In this document: piece by piece, positions 48,621-57,917 of the stretch | Layout of the letters: the number at the start of each line of letters is the position of its first letter | How positions within the stretch are numbered: the stretch's first letter is position 1 | NCBI GenBank assembly: GCA_020161935.1 | Contig: JAIUNI010000004.1 | Span: forward strand, 62,001-126,000 | Direction: 5' to 3' | DNA length: 64,000 nucleotides | Source: Chloroflexota bacterium | GTDB lineage: Bacteria > Chloroflexota > Anaerolineae > Aggregatilineales > Phototrophicaceae | The notes under the pieces: generated by a model | Seen by the model: only the letters and a program-made list of their open reading frames with translations | Told to the model about the DNA's origin: nothing | Databases searched by the model: none | Made by a program: the position numbers and the translations under genes

Positions 48621-51122
48621 ATGAAACGGATTTTAATTTTAGCTGTGGTGCTGTTGGGTTCCCTGAATTTTGTACGCGCTCAGGAAACCGCCAATTGGAC
48701 GATCCTGCATTACACGGCTGTCGATAACAACTTGGAAGGGGCGGCCTTCAACGATTATTACGAGATGCAGTCCGTGGGCAGCGGTGAGGGGGTGAACATC
48801 GTTACCCAGTTCGACCGTGCGGAGGGCTTCGAGAACCGCTTCGGCGATTGGACGGACACCCGCCGTTTTTACATCGAGCAGGTTGCCCCGCTGCCCGAAC
48901 CGGATACCGCCGGACAGCGTGCGGCGCTGTTGGACTATTTTGTCGGGCAGGGTTACGGTGACGTAGCCGCCGTTCAGCCGCAGATCGACGCGCTCGATGA
49001 CAAGACCGTTGCTACGATTTACGAGAACAAGAACGTCGGTGTGACGTTTGAGCAAACGCCGGTGGAAGAACTCGGCGAAGTCGATATGGGCGACCCACAG
49101 TCGCTGACCGACTTCCTCGTGTGGGGTGTCGAAAATTACCCCGCTGAACACTATTTGGTGGTCATCGGCAGCCACGGTGGCGGCTGGCGCGGCATCGGGC
49201 CGGATGACGGTGTGGGCGAGTCGATGCTTGAACTGCCGGAAATCGCGTCGGCACTGAGCGCGGCGCAGGAACAGCTTGGCACGACCGATAAGTTCGACAT
49301 CATCGGCTTCGATGCCTGCCTGATGGCGGTGACGGATGTGGCAGTGATGCTCGAACCGTTCGCCGACTACGTGCTGTTCTCGCAGGAAGTGATCCCCAGC
49401 AACGGGTGGGAATACACCAACAGTATCAACGCTATGAAAACCAACCCCGATTGGGATGGTTTCCAGGTCGGCGCGGCTTTCATCGACAACTACATGGCCT
49501 ACTACGCGGGTAAAGGCGCACGGACGAAGGTTGACCTCTCGCTGGTGGAAACCGCAGGGCTGCCGAACCTGCTCGGCTCGCTGGAAAACTTCGCCTCGGT
49601 GGTGAAGGGCGACACGGTAGAACTGCTTTCGGCGCTCGGCACGGCACGAAACAACAGCCAGGTATTCGGCGCGTCGCTGGCTGACCGCGCGAATACGTAT
49701 TCGTATATCGACCTCAAAGACTTTATGACATGGTTCAGCCTGCAAACCACCATCAGCGAAGACGCTTACAACGCCTCGCAGGAAGTGATCGCGGCCTATG
49801 ACGGCGCGGTCGTTTACTCGCTGGCGGATAGCAAGCTGCCCCGCGCGACCGGTTTAGGCATTTACCTGCCATCGAAGCCCGTTTACTACGAAGCCTACGG
49901 TGGGAGCTATCCGGCATCCGCGCCGCCAGCCTTCGCCTTCTGGCAGGATTACCTGAACCAGTTCTACAGCACGATTACTTCCGAACTCGATGGCAGCGCC
50001 CTACAACTGGACATCGGCAGTGTGTTCACCCTCAGCGGCACCGGCAGCTCGTTGGATACGCCAGTGGTGTTCTTCGACGCGGGGGGTAAGGGTGTGGTTG
50101 ACCTGAGCTACACCATTTCGTTTGTGCAAGCGGATGGCACGCGCGTCATCGTTGACAGCTCGCCGATTTCCTATACCACGACGCTGCCCACCGGCGAAAC
50201 GGTCATCGAATACCCGAATGAACTGACACCCAGCAGCTTTACGTGGGGTGTGGAGTTCCCCTACATCAGCGATGGCAAGAACACGGTCTTGGCACTGCCG
50301 CAGTCGATTGGCGGCTCGACGGACGCAACCGTACAGGGAACGTACGTCAGCGCACAGGGCAGCCAACCGGCTTACCTGATCTTTGATCTGGCGAACATGA
50401 CCTACAGCGGCATCCTCGCGGTCGCGGACGAGTCGCCGTATGAGGTACAGCCGCAGCCGGGCGACCAGTTCATCGTGGACTTGGTGACGTTGACGGCGGA
50501 GAACGAAGTCGCCATCCAACCGCTGACCGATTTACCGCTGACGTTCGGGGTTGAACCGTTTACCCTCAGTTACGCCCCTGCCAACAACGGCACCTATGAG
50601 ATCATCCTGAGCATGACCGACCTTGCCGATAACCGCATCAGCAAGAAGGTTGAAGTCGCGGTGAATAACGACGGTGTGGATGGCAGCCTGCGCGGTTACA
50701 CTGATACCAACGAAGGTATCCATTTCGTCTATCCCGATGCGTGGGGTGAAGCCTACAGCCTGACCAACGACGACGGCACAGTCACTAATGCCCTGAGCGA
50801 TGTGGATGGCGTGAAGTCGCTGTTTATCCAGTCGTATTTTGACGTGGATGTGCGAACTGCACTAACTGGCCTGTTTAATAATTTGGAAGTCGAAATGGGC
50901 GAGGTGACGGAAACCCCGTTCGGCGGCTTGATTGCTTACAGCGCACCGTATACCTTCGAGAGTGACGGCAGCATCGTTTCAGGTGTGGTTTATAGTGTGC
51001 ATAATGCTGAAACCAGTTCGGCGGTCGTGTTCCAGTTTGAAACGATCAGCGATGCGGCTGAACTGGATGCGGTTGTGGCACAGGTGGACGAGACACTACA
51101 GTTCTTCACCCCGCCCGAATAG
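48621..51122 (+). CDS. Secreted clostripain-family (C11) cysteine peptidase
   Basis: 833 residues. A signal peptide (MKRILILAVVLLGSLNFVRA) is followed by the C11 catalytic domain. The His is in LVVIGSHGGGWRGIGPDDGV and the Cys in DKFDIIGFDACLMAVTDVAV, the order and context of clostripain-type peptidases that prefer basic residues. The C-terminal ~400 residues contain predicted beta-sandwich segments and a final PsbP-like domain (~690-833), probably for substrate or surface binding. It is exported. GAGAGAACAT lies before the ATG. Confidence 0.88.
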   Translation: MKRILILAVVLLGSLNFVRAQETANWTILHYTAVDNNLEGAAFNDYYEMQSVGSGEGVNIVTQFDRAEGFENRFGDWTDTRRFYIEQVAPLPEPDTAGQRAALLDYFVGQGYGDVAAVQPQIDALDDKTVATIYENKNVGVTFEQTPVEELGEVDMGDPQSLTDFLVWGVENYPAEHYLVVIGSHGGGWRGIGPDDGVGESMLELPEIASALSAAQEQLGTTDKFDIIGFDACLMAVTDVAVMLEPFADYVLFSQEVIPSNGWEYTNSINAMKTNPDWDGFQVGAAFIDNYMAYYAGKGARTKVDLSLVETAGLPNLLGSLENFASVVKGDTVELLSALGTARNNSQVFGASLADRANTYSYIDLKDFMTWFSLQTTISEDAYNASQEVIAAYDGAVVYSLADSKLPRATGLGIYLPSKPVYYEAYGGSYPASAPPAFAFWQDYLNQFYSTITSELDGSALQLDIGSVFTLSGTGSSLDTPVVFFDAGGKGVVDLSYTISFVQADGTRVIVDSSPISYTTTLPTGETVIEYPNELTPSSFTWGVEFPYISDGKNTVLALPQSIGGSTDATVQGTYVSAQGSQPAYLIFDLANMTYSGILAVADESPYEVQPQPGDQFIVDLVTLTAENEVAIQPLTDLPLTFGVEPFTLSYAPANNGTYEIILSMTDLADNRISKKVEVAVNNDGVDGSLRGYTDTNEGIHFVYPDAWGEAYSLTNDDGTVTNALSDVDGVKSLFIQSYFDVDVRTALTGLFNNLEVEMGEVTETPFGGLIAYSAPYTFESDGSIVSGVVYSVHNAETSSAVVFQFETISDAAELDAVVAQVDETLQFFTPPE

Positions 51123-51123
51123 A

Positions 51124-51225
51124 CACCCTACTCCAACCCCCCGCAGGCGAGTGAGGGAGTTATTCTCCGGTATTTAAAAGTCCCCTCCTTGCTTGCGGGG
51201 AGGGGCTTTAGGGGAAGGGTGACAC
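51124..51225. repeat. Palindromic repeat and bidirectional terminator region
   Basis: A degenerate CCAACCCCCCGCAGGCGAGTG element is followed by CCCCTCC...GGGGAGGGG with an AAAG/CTTT extension. It lies between converging clostripain and MarR genes and can fold in either direction. Confidence 0.6.
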
Positions 51226-51690
51226 TCAGGCTTTGTGTGTCTTTTCAAAGCGGCTGAGGATGGTTTCGGCGATGTCGCCGAGCGCGTCGAGCTGGTCAGG
51301 CGAAAGCACGTCGATCACGTATTCTCGCAAGTCTTCCTCATAATATACACGCGCCTCGGCGGCGAGTTTGCGCCCCAATTCGGTCGCGCGGATGACCGCG
51401 CCTCGATTATCCTCCACGCAGTCCTCGCGCATGACCAAGCCCCGTGCTTCCATCCGTTTAAGCTGGTGCGACAGGCGGCTCTTTTCCCATTCGAGGCCGC
51501 AGCGCAGGGCAATCGCGCGGACGGATTCTGCCGGGGTTTCGGTGAGAGCGGTCAGGATTTCGAAGTCGGCCTCGGATAAGCCTGTTTTCTCGGTGAGCTG
51601 ACGATTCATGCGCTCGGTGAGGCGCAAGCGCATCCGTTGATAATTGGTCCAAGCGGTGATCTGGGATTCGGTGAGTTCTCTTGTTTTCAT
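51226..51690 (-). CDS. MarR-family regulator of the LLM-flavin locus
   Basis: 154 residues from the ATG at 51690; the upstream ATG at 51759 would start inside the operator. The winged helix shows SEADFEILTALTETPAESVR, IALRCGLEWEKSRLSHQLKR (recognition helix) and MEARGLVMREDCVEDNRGAV (wing). It is divergent from the flavin-dependent oxidoreductase genes, with two GGTTGA-type palindromes between them, so it most likely represses them and itself until a ligand is present. Confidence 0.88.
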   Translation of the reverse strand: MKTRELTESQITAWTNYQRMRLRLTERMNRQLTEKTGLSEADFEILTALTETPAESVRAIALRCGLEWEKSRLSHQLKRMEARGLVMREDCVEDNRGAVIRATELGRKLAAEARVYYEEDLREYVIDVLSPDQLDALGDIAETILSRFEKTHKA

Positions 51691-51712
51691 ACCAAAATTA
51701 TATATTGGATGT

Positions 51713-51757
51713 GGTTGACACGTCAACCAGTGTGCTATAATGGTTGATAAGTCAACC
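51713..51757 (+). promoter_or_regulatory. Two MarR operators flanking a promoter
   Basis: GGTTGACACGTCAACC (51713-51728) and GGTTGATAAGTCAACC (51742-51757), both 16 bases and 29 bases apart centre to centre. TTGACA (51715) sits in the first, and TGCTATAAT (51733-51741) is an extended -10 directly before the second. The promoter is therefore boxed between repressor sites. Confidence 0.82.
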
Positions 51758-51773
51758 AACGGGGTTTATTGTT

Positions 51774-54053
51774 ATGCACTATGGACACACTCTACAGTTC
51801 GGAACTTTCGTCACTCCTTCCAATAAAGCGCCGGAAGCGGTGGTCGCACTGGCGCGACACAGCGAGTCACTCGGCTACGATCTGGTCACGTTTCAAGATC
51901 ACCCCTACCAATCCGCCTTCCTCGACACATGGACGCTGATGTCGTGGGTTGCCGGACAAACTGAACGCATTCATATTGCCGCGAACGTGCTGAACGTACC
52001 GCTGCGGCAGCCCGCCGTTCTGGGGCGTTCCGCCGCCAGCCTTGACCTGCTCTCCGGTGGGCGGCTGGCAATGGCGCTCGGCGCGGGGGCGTTCTGGGAT
52101 GGCATCGCGGCGATGGGCGGGAAACGGCTCGAACCCGCGCAGGCTGTGGACGCGCTGGATGAGACGATTGACATTATTCGCGGGATGCTGGATACCAGCG
52201 AAACACTGCCCCTGCGTTACTACGGCGATCACTACCGTTTGAAGGATGTGCAGCGCGGGCCGATCCCTGCCCACAACATTCCGATTTGGTTGGGCGCACT
52301 CAAGCCCAAGATGCTGCGGTTGATCGGGCAGAAAGCCGACGGTTGGCTGCCATCCTACTCCTATATGAAACCCGGCGATTTGGAAAAGGGCAGCCGGATC
52401 ATTGACGAGGCGGCGGTTGAAGCCGGACGCGACCCGCGTGAAATCCGGCGCTTGCTGAATATTTCCGGTCAGTTCGCGGCGCAGCGCGGCGGCTTCCTGA
52501 ACGGCACGAGCCAAAACTGGGTGGATGACCTGCTGCCGCTGGTGGTTGAACAGGGCATCGGCACCTTCATTCTGATGGCAGACGACACGAAGCTCATGGA
52601 ACAGTTTGCCGGTGAGGTCGTGCCAGCCCTGCGCGAAGCCGTCAACCACGAAATCCCGGAGCCGACGCTGGTGGCGATGCGCTCCTCGGCTGCCCGTGCC
52701 AAGCGGCGTGAGGGCATCCAGTACGACAGCGTACCGGCCTCGCTGGCGAACAGCGTCATCGAGCCGGGAGATGTGCAGTACGGGCGGGTGAAATCGACCT
52801 ACATGCGGGCGGGTTCTCCGGGGATTGTCATTCAGCCGAAAAACGTCGATGAAGTGGTGGAGGCACTGACTTTCGCACGGCAGCACCCGAATGTGGCGCT
52901 CTCGGTTCGCAGCGGTGGGCATGGCATCAGCGGTCGCTCGACCAACCGCAACGGCATCGTGATCGACCTTGCCAGGCTGAATAAGATCGAGGTGCTGGAC
53001 GAAGCCACTCGCCGCGTTCGCATCCAACCGGCGGCACGCTGGATGGATGTCGCGCTGGCGCTCGAACCGTACGGCTGGGCACTCAGTTCCGGCGACTACG
53101 GCGGTGTGGGGGTCGGTGGCTTGGCGACGGCGGGTGGTGTCGGTTGGCTGGTGCGTGACCACGGCTTGACCATCGACCACTTGAAGGCCGTCGAGATGGT
53201 GCTGGCAGACGGCTCGGTGGTGCGAGCCAGCGACGACGAGAACCCCGATTTGTTCTGGGCGGTGCGCGGCGCGGGGGCGAACTTTGGCATCGTGGTGTCG
53301 TTCGAGTTCGAGGTGGACGAGGTCGGGCCGGTGGGCTGGGCGCAGTTGGTGATGGATGCCAGCCGCACCGCCAGCTTCCTCGAAGGCTGGGGCGAGGCGG
53401 TCGAAACCGCGCCGCGTGACCTGACCAGCTTCCTGATTATGGGGCAGCCGCGGGGTGGTCAGCCGATGGTGGCGCATGTGCTGTCGATGGTCAACTCCGA
53501 CCAGCCGGAGGTGATTATCGACCGCATTCAGCGCATCGCCGATGTCGCGCCGTTGTACGACCAGAGTGTGGTGATTACCAGCTACGCGAACGTGATGGCG
53601 AACGCCTCGCGGGAAGACCACGATGGGCAGGGCGAACCGTCGTCGCGGTCGGGCTTGATCGAGCATATTACGCGGGAGTTCGCGGCGGCGGCTGAACGGC
53701 TCATTCGCAGCGGGGCGGTCTATTTCTTTCAGATTCGCTCGGTCGGCGGAGCGGTATCCGACGTGGGCGCGGACGCGACCGCTTACGCAGGGCGCAGCGC
53801 GAACTTCTCGGTGGCGGCGATTGGCGCGAACCGCGAACGACTGAACGCCCAATGGGATAAGGATATGGCACCGCATTTCAACGGGGTTTACCTGAGCTTC
53901 GACAGTGACCAGCGGCCCGAACGTATCCATGATGCCTTCCCGCCCAAAACACTCAGCCGCTTGCAAGACCTGAAACTGAAGTACGACCCGCAAAATGTGT
54001 TCCGCGATAACTTCAACGTCGCGCCGCAGCGGGTGGCGGAAGCCGCGCCTTAA
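51774..54053 (+). CDS. Fusion of LLM flavin-dependent oxidoreductase and FAD-linked oxidase
   Basis: 759 residues from the ATG at 51774. Residues ~1-300 are a luciferase-like (LLM) monooxygenase domain, with QFGTFVTPSNKAPEAVVALA, SLGYDLVTFQDHPYQSAFLD and LSGGRLAMALGAGAFWDGIA, of the FMN/F420 type. Residues ~330-759 form a berberine-bridge/FAD_binding_4 oxidase: SVRSGGHGISGRSTNRNG with the His usually linked to FAD, GVGVGGLATAGGVGWLVRDH, and a C-terminal BBE-like YDPQNVFRDNFNV. I know no standard enzyme with this order. The substrate is probably an organic xenobiotic or secondary metabolite. Confidence 0.85.
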   Translation: MHYGHTLQFGTFVTPSNKAPEAVVALARHSESLGYDLVTFQDHPYQSAFLDTWTLMSWVAGQTERIHIAANVLNVPLRQPAVLGRSAASLDLLSGGRLAMALGAGAFWDGIAAMGGKRLEPAQAVDALDETIDIIRGMLDTSETLPLRYYGDHYRLKDVQRGPIPAHNIPIWLGALKPKMLRLIGQKADGWLPSYSYMKPGDLEKGSRIIDEAAVEAGRDPREIRRLLNISGQFAAQRGGFLNGTSQNWVDDLLPLVVEQGIGTFILMADDTKLMEQFAGEVVPALREAVNHEIPEPTLVAMRSSAARAKRREGIQYDSVPASLANSVIEPGDVQYGRVKSTYMRAGSPGIVIQPKNVDEVVEALTFARQHPNVALSVRSGGHGISGRSTNRNGIVIDLARLNKIEVLDEATRRVRIQPAARWMDVALALEPYGWALSSGDYGGVGVGGLATAGGVGWLVRDHGLTIDHLKAVEMVLADGSVVRASDDENPDLFWAVRGAGANFGIVVSFEFEVDEVGPVGWAQLVMDASRTASFLEGWGEAVETAPRDLTSFLIMGQPRGGQPMVAHVLSMVNSDQPEVIIDRIQRIADVAPLYDQSVVITSYANVMANASREDHDGQGEPSSRSGLIEHITREFAAAAERLIRSGAVYFFQIRSVGGAVSDVGADATAYAGRSANFSVAAIGANRERLNAQWDKDMAPHFNGVYLSFDSDQRPERIHDAFPPKTLSRLQDLKLKYDPQNVFRDNFNVAPQRVAEAAP

Positions 54054-54076
54054 CGGCTGCTAAAGGAGAAACGATC

Positions 54077-55000
54077 ATGACAGACTACGGACATAACCTA
54101 CTATTCGGCACCTTCATCACGCCGGTGAACCAGCCGCCCCTACACGCGGTAGAGCTGGCGCAGGTGGCGGACGCGGCGGGACTCGATCTCGTCACTTTTC
54201 AAGATCACCCTTACCAGTCGAAGTTCCACGACACATGGACGCTGCTTTCCTACGTGGCCTCGCGTACCAGGAACATCCACGTCAGCGGGAACGTGCTGAA
54301 CCTCCCCCTTCGGCAGCCCGCCGTGCTGGCTCGCAGTGCCGCCAGCCTCGACCTGCTGAGTGGCGGGCGGTTTGAGATGGGTATCGGCGCGGGCGGCTTC
54401 TGGGATGCCATCGAGGCGATGGGTGGGCGGCGGCTCGAACCCGGACAGTCGATTGCGGCCCTCGAAGAAGCGATCACCATTATGCGGGCGATCTGGGCGG
54501 CGGACGAGCGCAGCGGCGTACACGTTCGCGGCCAGTACTACACGGTTGACGGGGCGAAGCGTGGGCCAAAACCCGCGCACGACATCGGCATCTGGATTGG
54601 CGCGTATAAGCCGCGCATCCTCAACCTGACCGGACGGATGGGCGACGGTTGGCTGCCGTCGCTGGGCTACTTGAAAGGCGGGCCGGGCGACCTTGCCGAG
54701 ATGAATAAGCACATCGACGAGGGCGCGGCTGCCGCAGGGCGTGAACCCGCTGCCATTCGTCGCTTGCTCAACATCAACGGCCAATTCGCGCGGAACGGCA
54801 GTTCACTCCTGAACGGGCCGCCGAAGCAGTGGGCGGAAGAACTGGCAGCGATGACGCTGGACTACGGCATCACCGGCTTCATCCTCGCGGCGGACGACCC
54901 GCAGACCATCGAACTCTACGCCAACGAGGTTGCCCCTGCCACCCGCGAACTGGTAGCCGCCGAACGGGCGAAGCTGGTGACGAATACGTCAGCGGTGTAA
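54077..55000 (+). CDS. LLM class flavin-dependent oxidoreductase
   Basis: 307 residues, closely related to the LLM half of the preceding fusion (shared LVTFQDHPYQSKFHDTWTLL and LRQPAVLARSAASLDLLSGG), so the pair arose by duplication. A TIM-barrel monooxygenase or F420-dependent dehydrogenase. It starts 23 bases after the fusion gene with AAAGGAGAAACG upstream; the two are one operon under the MarR operators. A GC-rich hairpin (TTGTGGGGCGCA...TGCGCTCCACAA, 55008-55035) follows the stop. Confidence 0.88.
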   Translation: MTDYGHNLLFGTFITPVNQPPLHAVELAQVADAAGLDLVTFQDHPYQSKFHDTWTLLSYVASRTRNIHVSGNVLNLPLRQPAVLARSAASLDLLSGGRFEMGIGAGGFWDAIEAMGGRRLEPGQSIAALEEAITIMRAIWAADERSGVHVRGQYYTVDGAKRGPKPAHDIGIWIGAYKPRILNLTGRMGDGWLPSLGYLKGGPGDLAEMNKHIDEGAAAAGREPAAIRRLLNINGQFARNGSSLLNGPPKQWAEELAAMTLDYGITGFILAADDPQTIELYANEVAPATRELVAAERAKLVTNTSAV

Positions 55001-55160
55001 CTTGTTTTGTGGGGCGCATAATCCTGCGCTCCACAATGGTTGGTTAAAAGTCGAAAGCGAAGTCTCTAGCTGCCAGTCGCCAGTCATCAGCTAAAAGGCA
55101 AAAGCCTGTCGCCAAGAGTACCAAGCGGACTCATAACAATTGAAGAAGTTTGGGAATTTC

Positions 55161-55238
55161 GGACAGCCTGTCTGCTGTCCCTACACAATCGCACGTTTGT
55201 GGTGAGTATTTTCTGTAGGGACGCGAGACAGCGCGTCC
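55161..55238. repeat. Double-hairpin element, second copy (reverse order)
   Basis: GGACAGC-CTGTCT-GCTGTCC (55161-55180), CTAC, ~30-base spacer, GTAGGGACGCG-AGACAG-CGCGTCC (to 55238). It has the same two hairpins as 23855-23916 in opposite order, with changed loops. The long 15-bp terminal repeat is not preserved. Confidence 0.72.
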
Positions 55239-55303
55239 GTCTGCAAAAAGCCAACTTTTAAAAGGTTTCTGAGCCGCGTTAAGCTCACCGCATTTGCATT
55301 CGA

Positions 55304-55337
55304 CTCAGTACTCGGCACTCAGAACTCAGTACTATAA
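55304..55337. repeat. Heptad tract (CTCAGTA units)
   Basis: CTCAGTA, CTCGGCA, CTCAGAA, CTCAGTA, CTATAA at strict 7-base period. A shorter AGTCGCC-AGTCATC-AGCTAAA tract is at ~55078-55098. Confidence 0.7.
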
Positions 55338-55345
55338 TTTAGGTT

Positions 55346-56110
55346 TATTTTCGGTTAACCCGACAAACCGTTTACCAACCATTCCCCAACGTTCTTAACA
55401 TTCTCACTCCCCTGCAAAGTTAGCACCAACACCGCCTAAAAGTGACCAAATGTTCTGACAAATGTTCACCCTAAACGCTGCGAACTCGGATATGCTGTTT
55501 ATAGGAGCGCCCACATTTATTGCCTCCCTCGTTTACGGGCGATCTGCGACTGAGCTTGTCGCAAGGTAGCAGATCGGTGTCGCGCCAGCGACGGAGGGGG
55601 TCTATCCCACGCACCTTAACAACCGCATCCCTTGGCTTTCTCTGTCTTTCTTGGCGCACTTGGCGACTCGTATTTGTTTTTGACTGTCATCTGTGGACTA
55701 TCGACTGATGACTCGTCGTGCCGCTATTGCTGCTTGTTCCGCATATTATGCTTTTGCATTTGACTGTCATCTGTTGACTGTCGACTAAAGACTATAGACT
55801 ACTTTGTCGTCGCCGACTTGGACGACTTCGCCGCCAATTCCGACATAAAATGCACTGTGAATGTGAAGAATTTTGCGAAAAAAGGTTGATTCTCAACAGC
55901 ATCAACAACAGCAACAGCATCATCTCTCGCTCAAATGTTGAGAATAATGAGAATCACAATTGCAACATTTCTAAAATCTGCAACATTTTCAACATTTGGG
56001 TTGCTGTGCAGACCTGTATTGCCTTAAAGCTGTTGACTGGAGACTGACGACTGGAGACTTGATTGGCGCTCTACCGCCGCCGCCGCCGCCACTGCCGCCA
56101 CAAAACTGTA
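55346..56110 (+). repeat. Large modular intergenic repeat, copy C
   Basis: The stretch 55001-56207 is gene-free. From 55346 the blocks run GTTAACCCGACAAAC, ACCAAATGTTCTGACAAATG (~55444), GGATATGCTGTTT, then a third type of palindromic cassette (55505-55610, arms GATCTGC/GCAGATC and CCTCC/GGAGG), then GCACCTTAACAA (55611-55622). A GACTNNN tract (55762-55803), CGACTTGGACGACTTCGCCG, CATAAAATGCACTGTGAA, TTGATTCTCAACAGCA and CCG triplets follow. There is an extra 9-nt periodic CAACATTNN tract near 55965-55998. Confidence 0.82.
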
Positions 56111-56207
56111 TTGCATTAAGCCGACGACTGGAGACTGATGACTGACGACTAAAAACAAAAGAGGCGCAGCCTGTGCGCCCCTCATCCCTCCATCCGAAAT
56201 CGACCTT

Positions 56208-57227
56208 TTAGACCAAGCCGAATTCAACCATGCTTTTCGCGGTGGCGACGATGGCTTCTTCGGCGGAACGCGGCTGCCAACCGAGCAGCTTTTTGGCTTT
56301 GGCATTACTACAGGCGGTGTTTTGCCCTAAAAACGTGGCGGGCATCCGCAGGTCTTTGACGAATAAGGCCAGCAGCCGCACGAGAAAATCCGGCATTTCG
56401 GTGGTGGGGACGTTACTTGCGGCGCTGCCTAGGTGTTTGTGCAGGATTTGCGCTTCTTCTTTGTAGGTCAAATTTTCGCTGGTGGTCGCCAGAAAGCGCT
56501 CGCCTGCGGCTTTTGGGTGGGTCATCGCGAGCAGATGTAGATCGGCGACATCGCGTACATCAACATAGTCGAAGGCCAGTTTGAGGAGAAACGGCGGCCT
56601 GCCGGACATCATCAACCGAATGATCTGGTTCGAGTGCGAGAAGTCTTTGCCGAGTACCGGCCCCATGACCGCTACCGGATTGACCGCAGAAAGTTCCACG
56701 CCCTCGGCCTTCGAAAACTCCCACGCCGCGCGTTCGGCCATCGTTTTCGAGCGTTGATAGGCATCAATATTGCCCGATAAGTCTGTCCAATCCGCCTCGG
56801 TGAACAGCGCCGGGTGCGATTTGTGACCGGCGATCACCGCGCCGGAAGCGGACGTGAGGACGACCCGTTTGACACCGGCGGCTTTGGCGGCTTTCATCAC
56901 GCGCAGCACACCGTCAACCGCCATCTTCACCATCGCGTCACCATCGTCAGGGCGGGTGGCGGGGGTTGGCGAGGCGACATGGATGACATAAGCCGCACCG
57001 GTCGCCGCTTCCAGCCAATTGGTATCACTGGTCAAATCGGCCTGAATGAACTCCAAATTGGCAAAATCGGTGATGCCGCCGTGGGCAAGCATTGCTTTAA
57101 CCTCATCCTGCCGCGAAGGGGTACGCAGCGTTGCCCGTACTCGATAGCCCTGCTGCAACAGCTTGATGATGATGTGGACGGCGATAAAACCGCTGCCGCC
57201 TGTGACCAAGACTAATTCGTTTGCCAT
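56208..57227 (-). CDS. NAD(P)-dependent reductase, dihydroflavonol-4-reductase-like extended SDR
   Basis: 339 residues from the ATG at 57227, with AGGAAG upstream; the longer frame extends into the divergent TetR gene. Rossmann motif LVLVTGGSGFIAVHIIIKLL, then YVIHVASPTPATRPDDGDAM, VVLTSASGAVIAG (catalytic Ser region) and YQRSKTMAERAAWEF (Tyr-x-x-x-Lys). This is the pattern of aldehyde/dihydroflavonol reductases. It reduces a carbonyl of unknown substrate. It is divergent from a TetR regulator that probably controls it. Confidence 0.88.
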   Translation of the reverse strand: MANELVLVTGGSGFIAVHIIIKLLQQGYRVRATLRTPSRQDEVKAMLAHGGITDFANLEFIQADLTSDTNWLEAATGAAYVIHVASPTPATRPDDGDAMVKMAVDGVLRVMKAAKAAGVKRVVLTSASGAVIAGHKSHPALFTEADWTDLSGNIDAYQRSKTMAERAAWEFSKAEGVELSAVNPVAVMGPVLGKDFSHSNQIIRLMMSGRPPFLLKLAFDYVDVRDVADLHLLAMTHPKAAGERFLATTSENLTYKEEAQILHKHLGSAASNVPTTEMPDFLVRLLALFVKDLRMPATFLGQNTACSNAKAKKLLGWQPRSAEEAIVATAKSMVEFGLV

Positions 57228-57250
57228 TATGATCTTCCTGCTTAACTGAC

Positions 57251-57264
57251 GTTTCACTTGTAAC
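57251..57264. promoter_or_regulatory. Possible TetR operator in the divergent SDR/TetR region
   Basis: GTTTCACTTGTAAC has dyad symmetry (GTTnCAnnTGnAAC). It lies 24 bases upstream of the SDR start. The match is imperfect. Confidence 0.4.
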
Positions 57265-57345
57265 GGATGTGTGTTAGTATAGGACGATCTTGAGAGCAGA
57301 GTCAACGCAAAAACGCGCATCTGTGACAGTGGAGAAGTGTTTGTT

Positions 57346-57867
57346 ATGGCAGCAACCGAACACGCAAAAGCAGTGAAAAAAGACACGAAAGAGTTCATCA
57401 CCACCGCGCTGCTCCAGCTATTGGCTAAAGAACCGCTATCTAAGCTGAGTGTTTCCCAAGTGTGCCAACGGGCAGGTGTGAGCCGCATGGCTTTTTACCG
57501 CAATTTTGAGGACCTTGAGCAAATTTTGTATGAGTATTACCAACCCAAGATGGCGGTTGTCTATGACACGATTCGTCAAAATCCGTCTGACTCGGTGAAG
57601 TTTGATGTCCAGTTGGCATTTTTTAATACGTTTGGCGACTTTATACTCGCGTCGGTTGACCGTGGCTATGAGCCGATCATCCAGCGGATTTTCACAGCCG
57701 AAATGGAGCAATTTTACGCCGCCGACAAGGATGAGTACTGGACGACGTTCATGTCCGCCGGGGTTTATGCGATCTGGCGGAAGTGGTTACTGGAGGGGCA
57801 GCAAAAGCCGCTCGAAGAAATCATGCGCTTTTTCAAGCGATTCGACACGATTAGAAGTTTGCCGTAG
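57346..57867 (+). CDS. TetR-family regulator
   Basis: 173 residues from the ATG at 57346; a GTG at 57337 lies too close to the GGAGA site. The HTH shows ALLQLLAKEPLSKLSVSQVC, QRAGVSRMAFYRNFEDLEQI, followed by a helical TetR_C-type domain. It probably controls the divergent SDR gene. There is no Cys-rich or metal motif. Confidence 0.87.
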   Translation: MAATEHAKAVKKDTKEFITTALLQLLAKEPLSKLSVSQVCQRAGVSRMAFYRNFEDLEQILYEYYQPKMAVVYDTIRQNPSDSVKFDVQLAFFNTFGDFILASVDRGYEPIIQRIFTAEMEQFYAADKDEYWTTFMSAGVYAIWRKWLLEGQQKPLEEIMRFFKRFDTIRSLP

Positions 57868-57908
57868 AGGTGCGGGAATAGAGGCACACGGCCGTGCGCC
57901 CCTACAAA
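57865..57908. repeat. Imperfect GTAG...CTAC palindrome
   Basis: GTAGAGGTGCGGGAATAGAG then GCACACGGCCGTGCGCCCCTAC; core CACGGCCGTG. It is a degenerate member of the GTAGGGG/CCCCTAC hairpin class, between converging genes. Confidence 0.55.
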
Positions 57909-57917
57909 TTCTATGAG

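Noticed and set aside
48639..49745. 368-codon minus-strand frame
   Set aside because: Antisense to the clostripain catalytic domain; no motifs.
51867..53993. 708-codon open frame on the minus strand
   Set aside because: It is the exact antisense of the LLM-FAD oxidase fusion, which has strong family motifs. The antisense product is Arg/His-rich with no recognisable motif and no ribosome site; such frames are common opposite G+C-rich genes.
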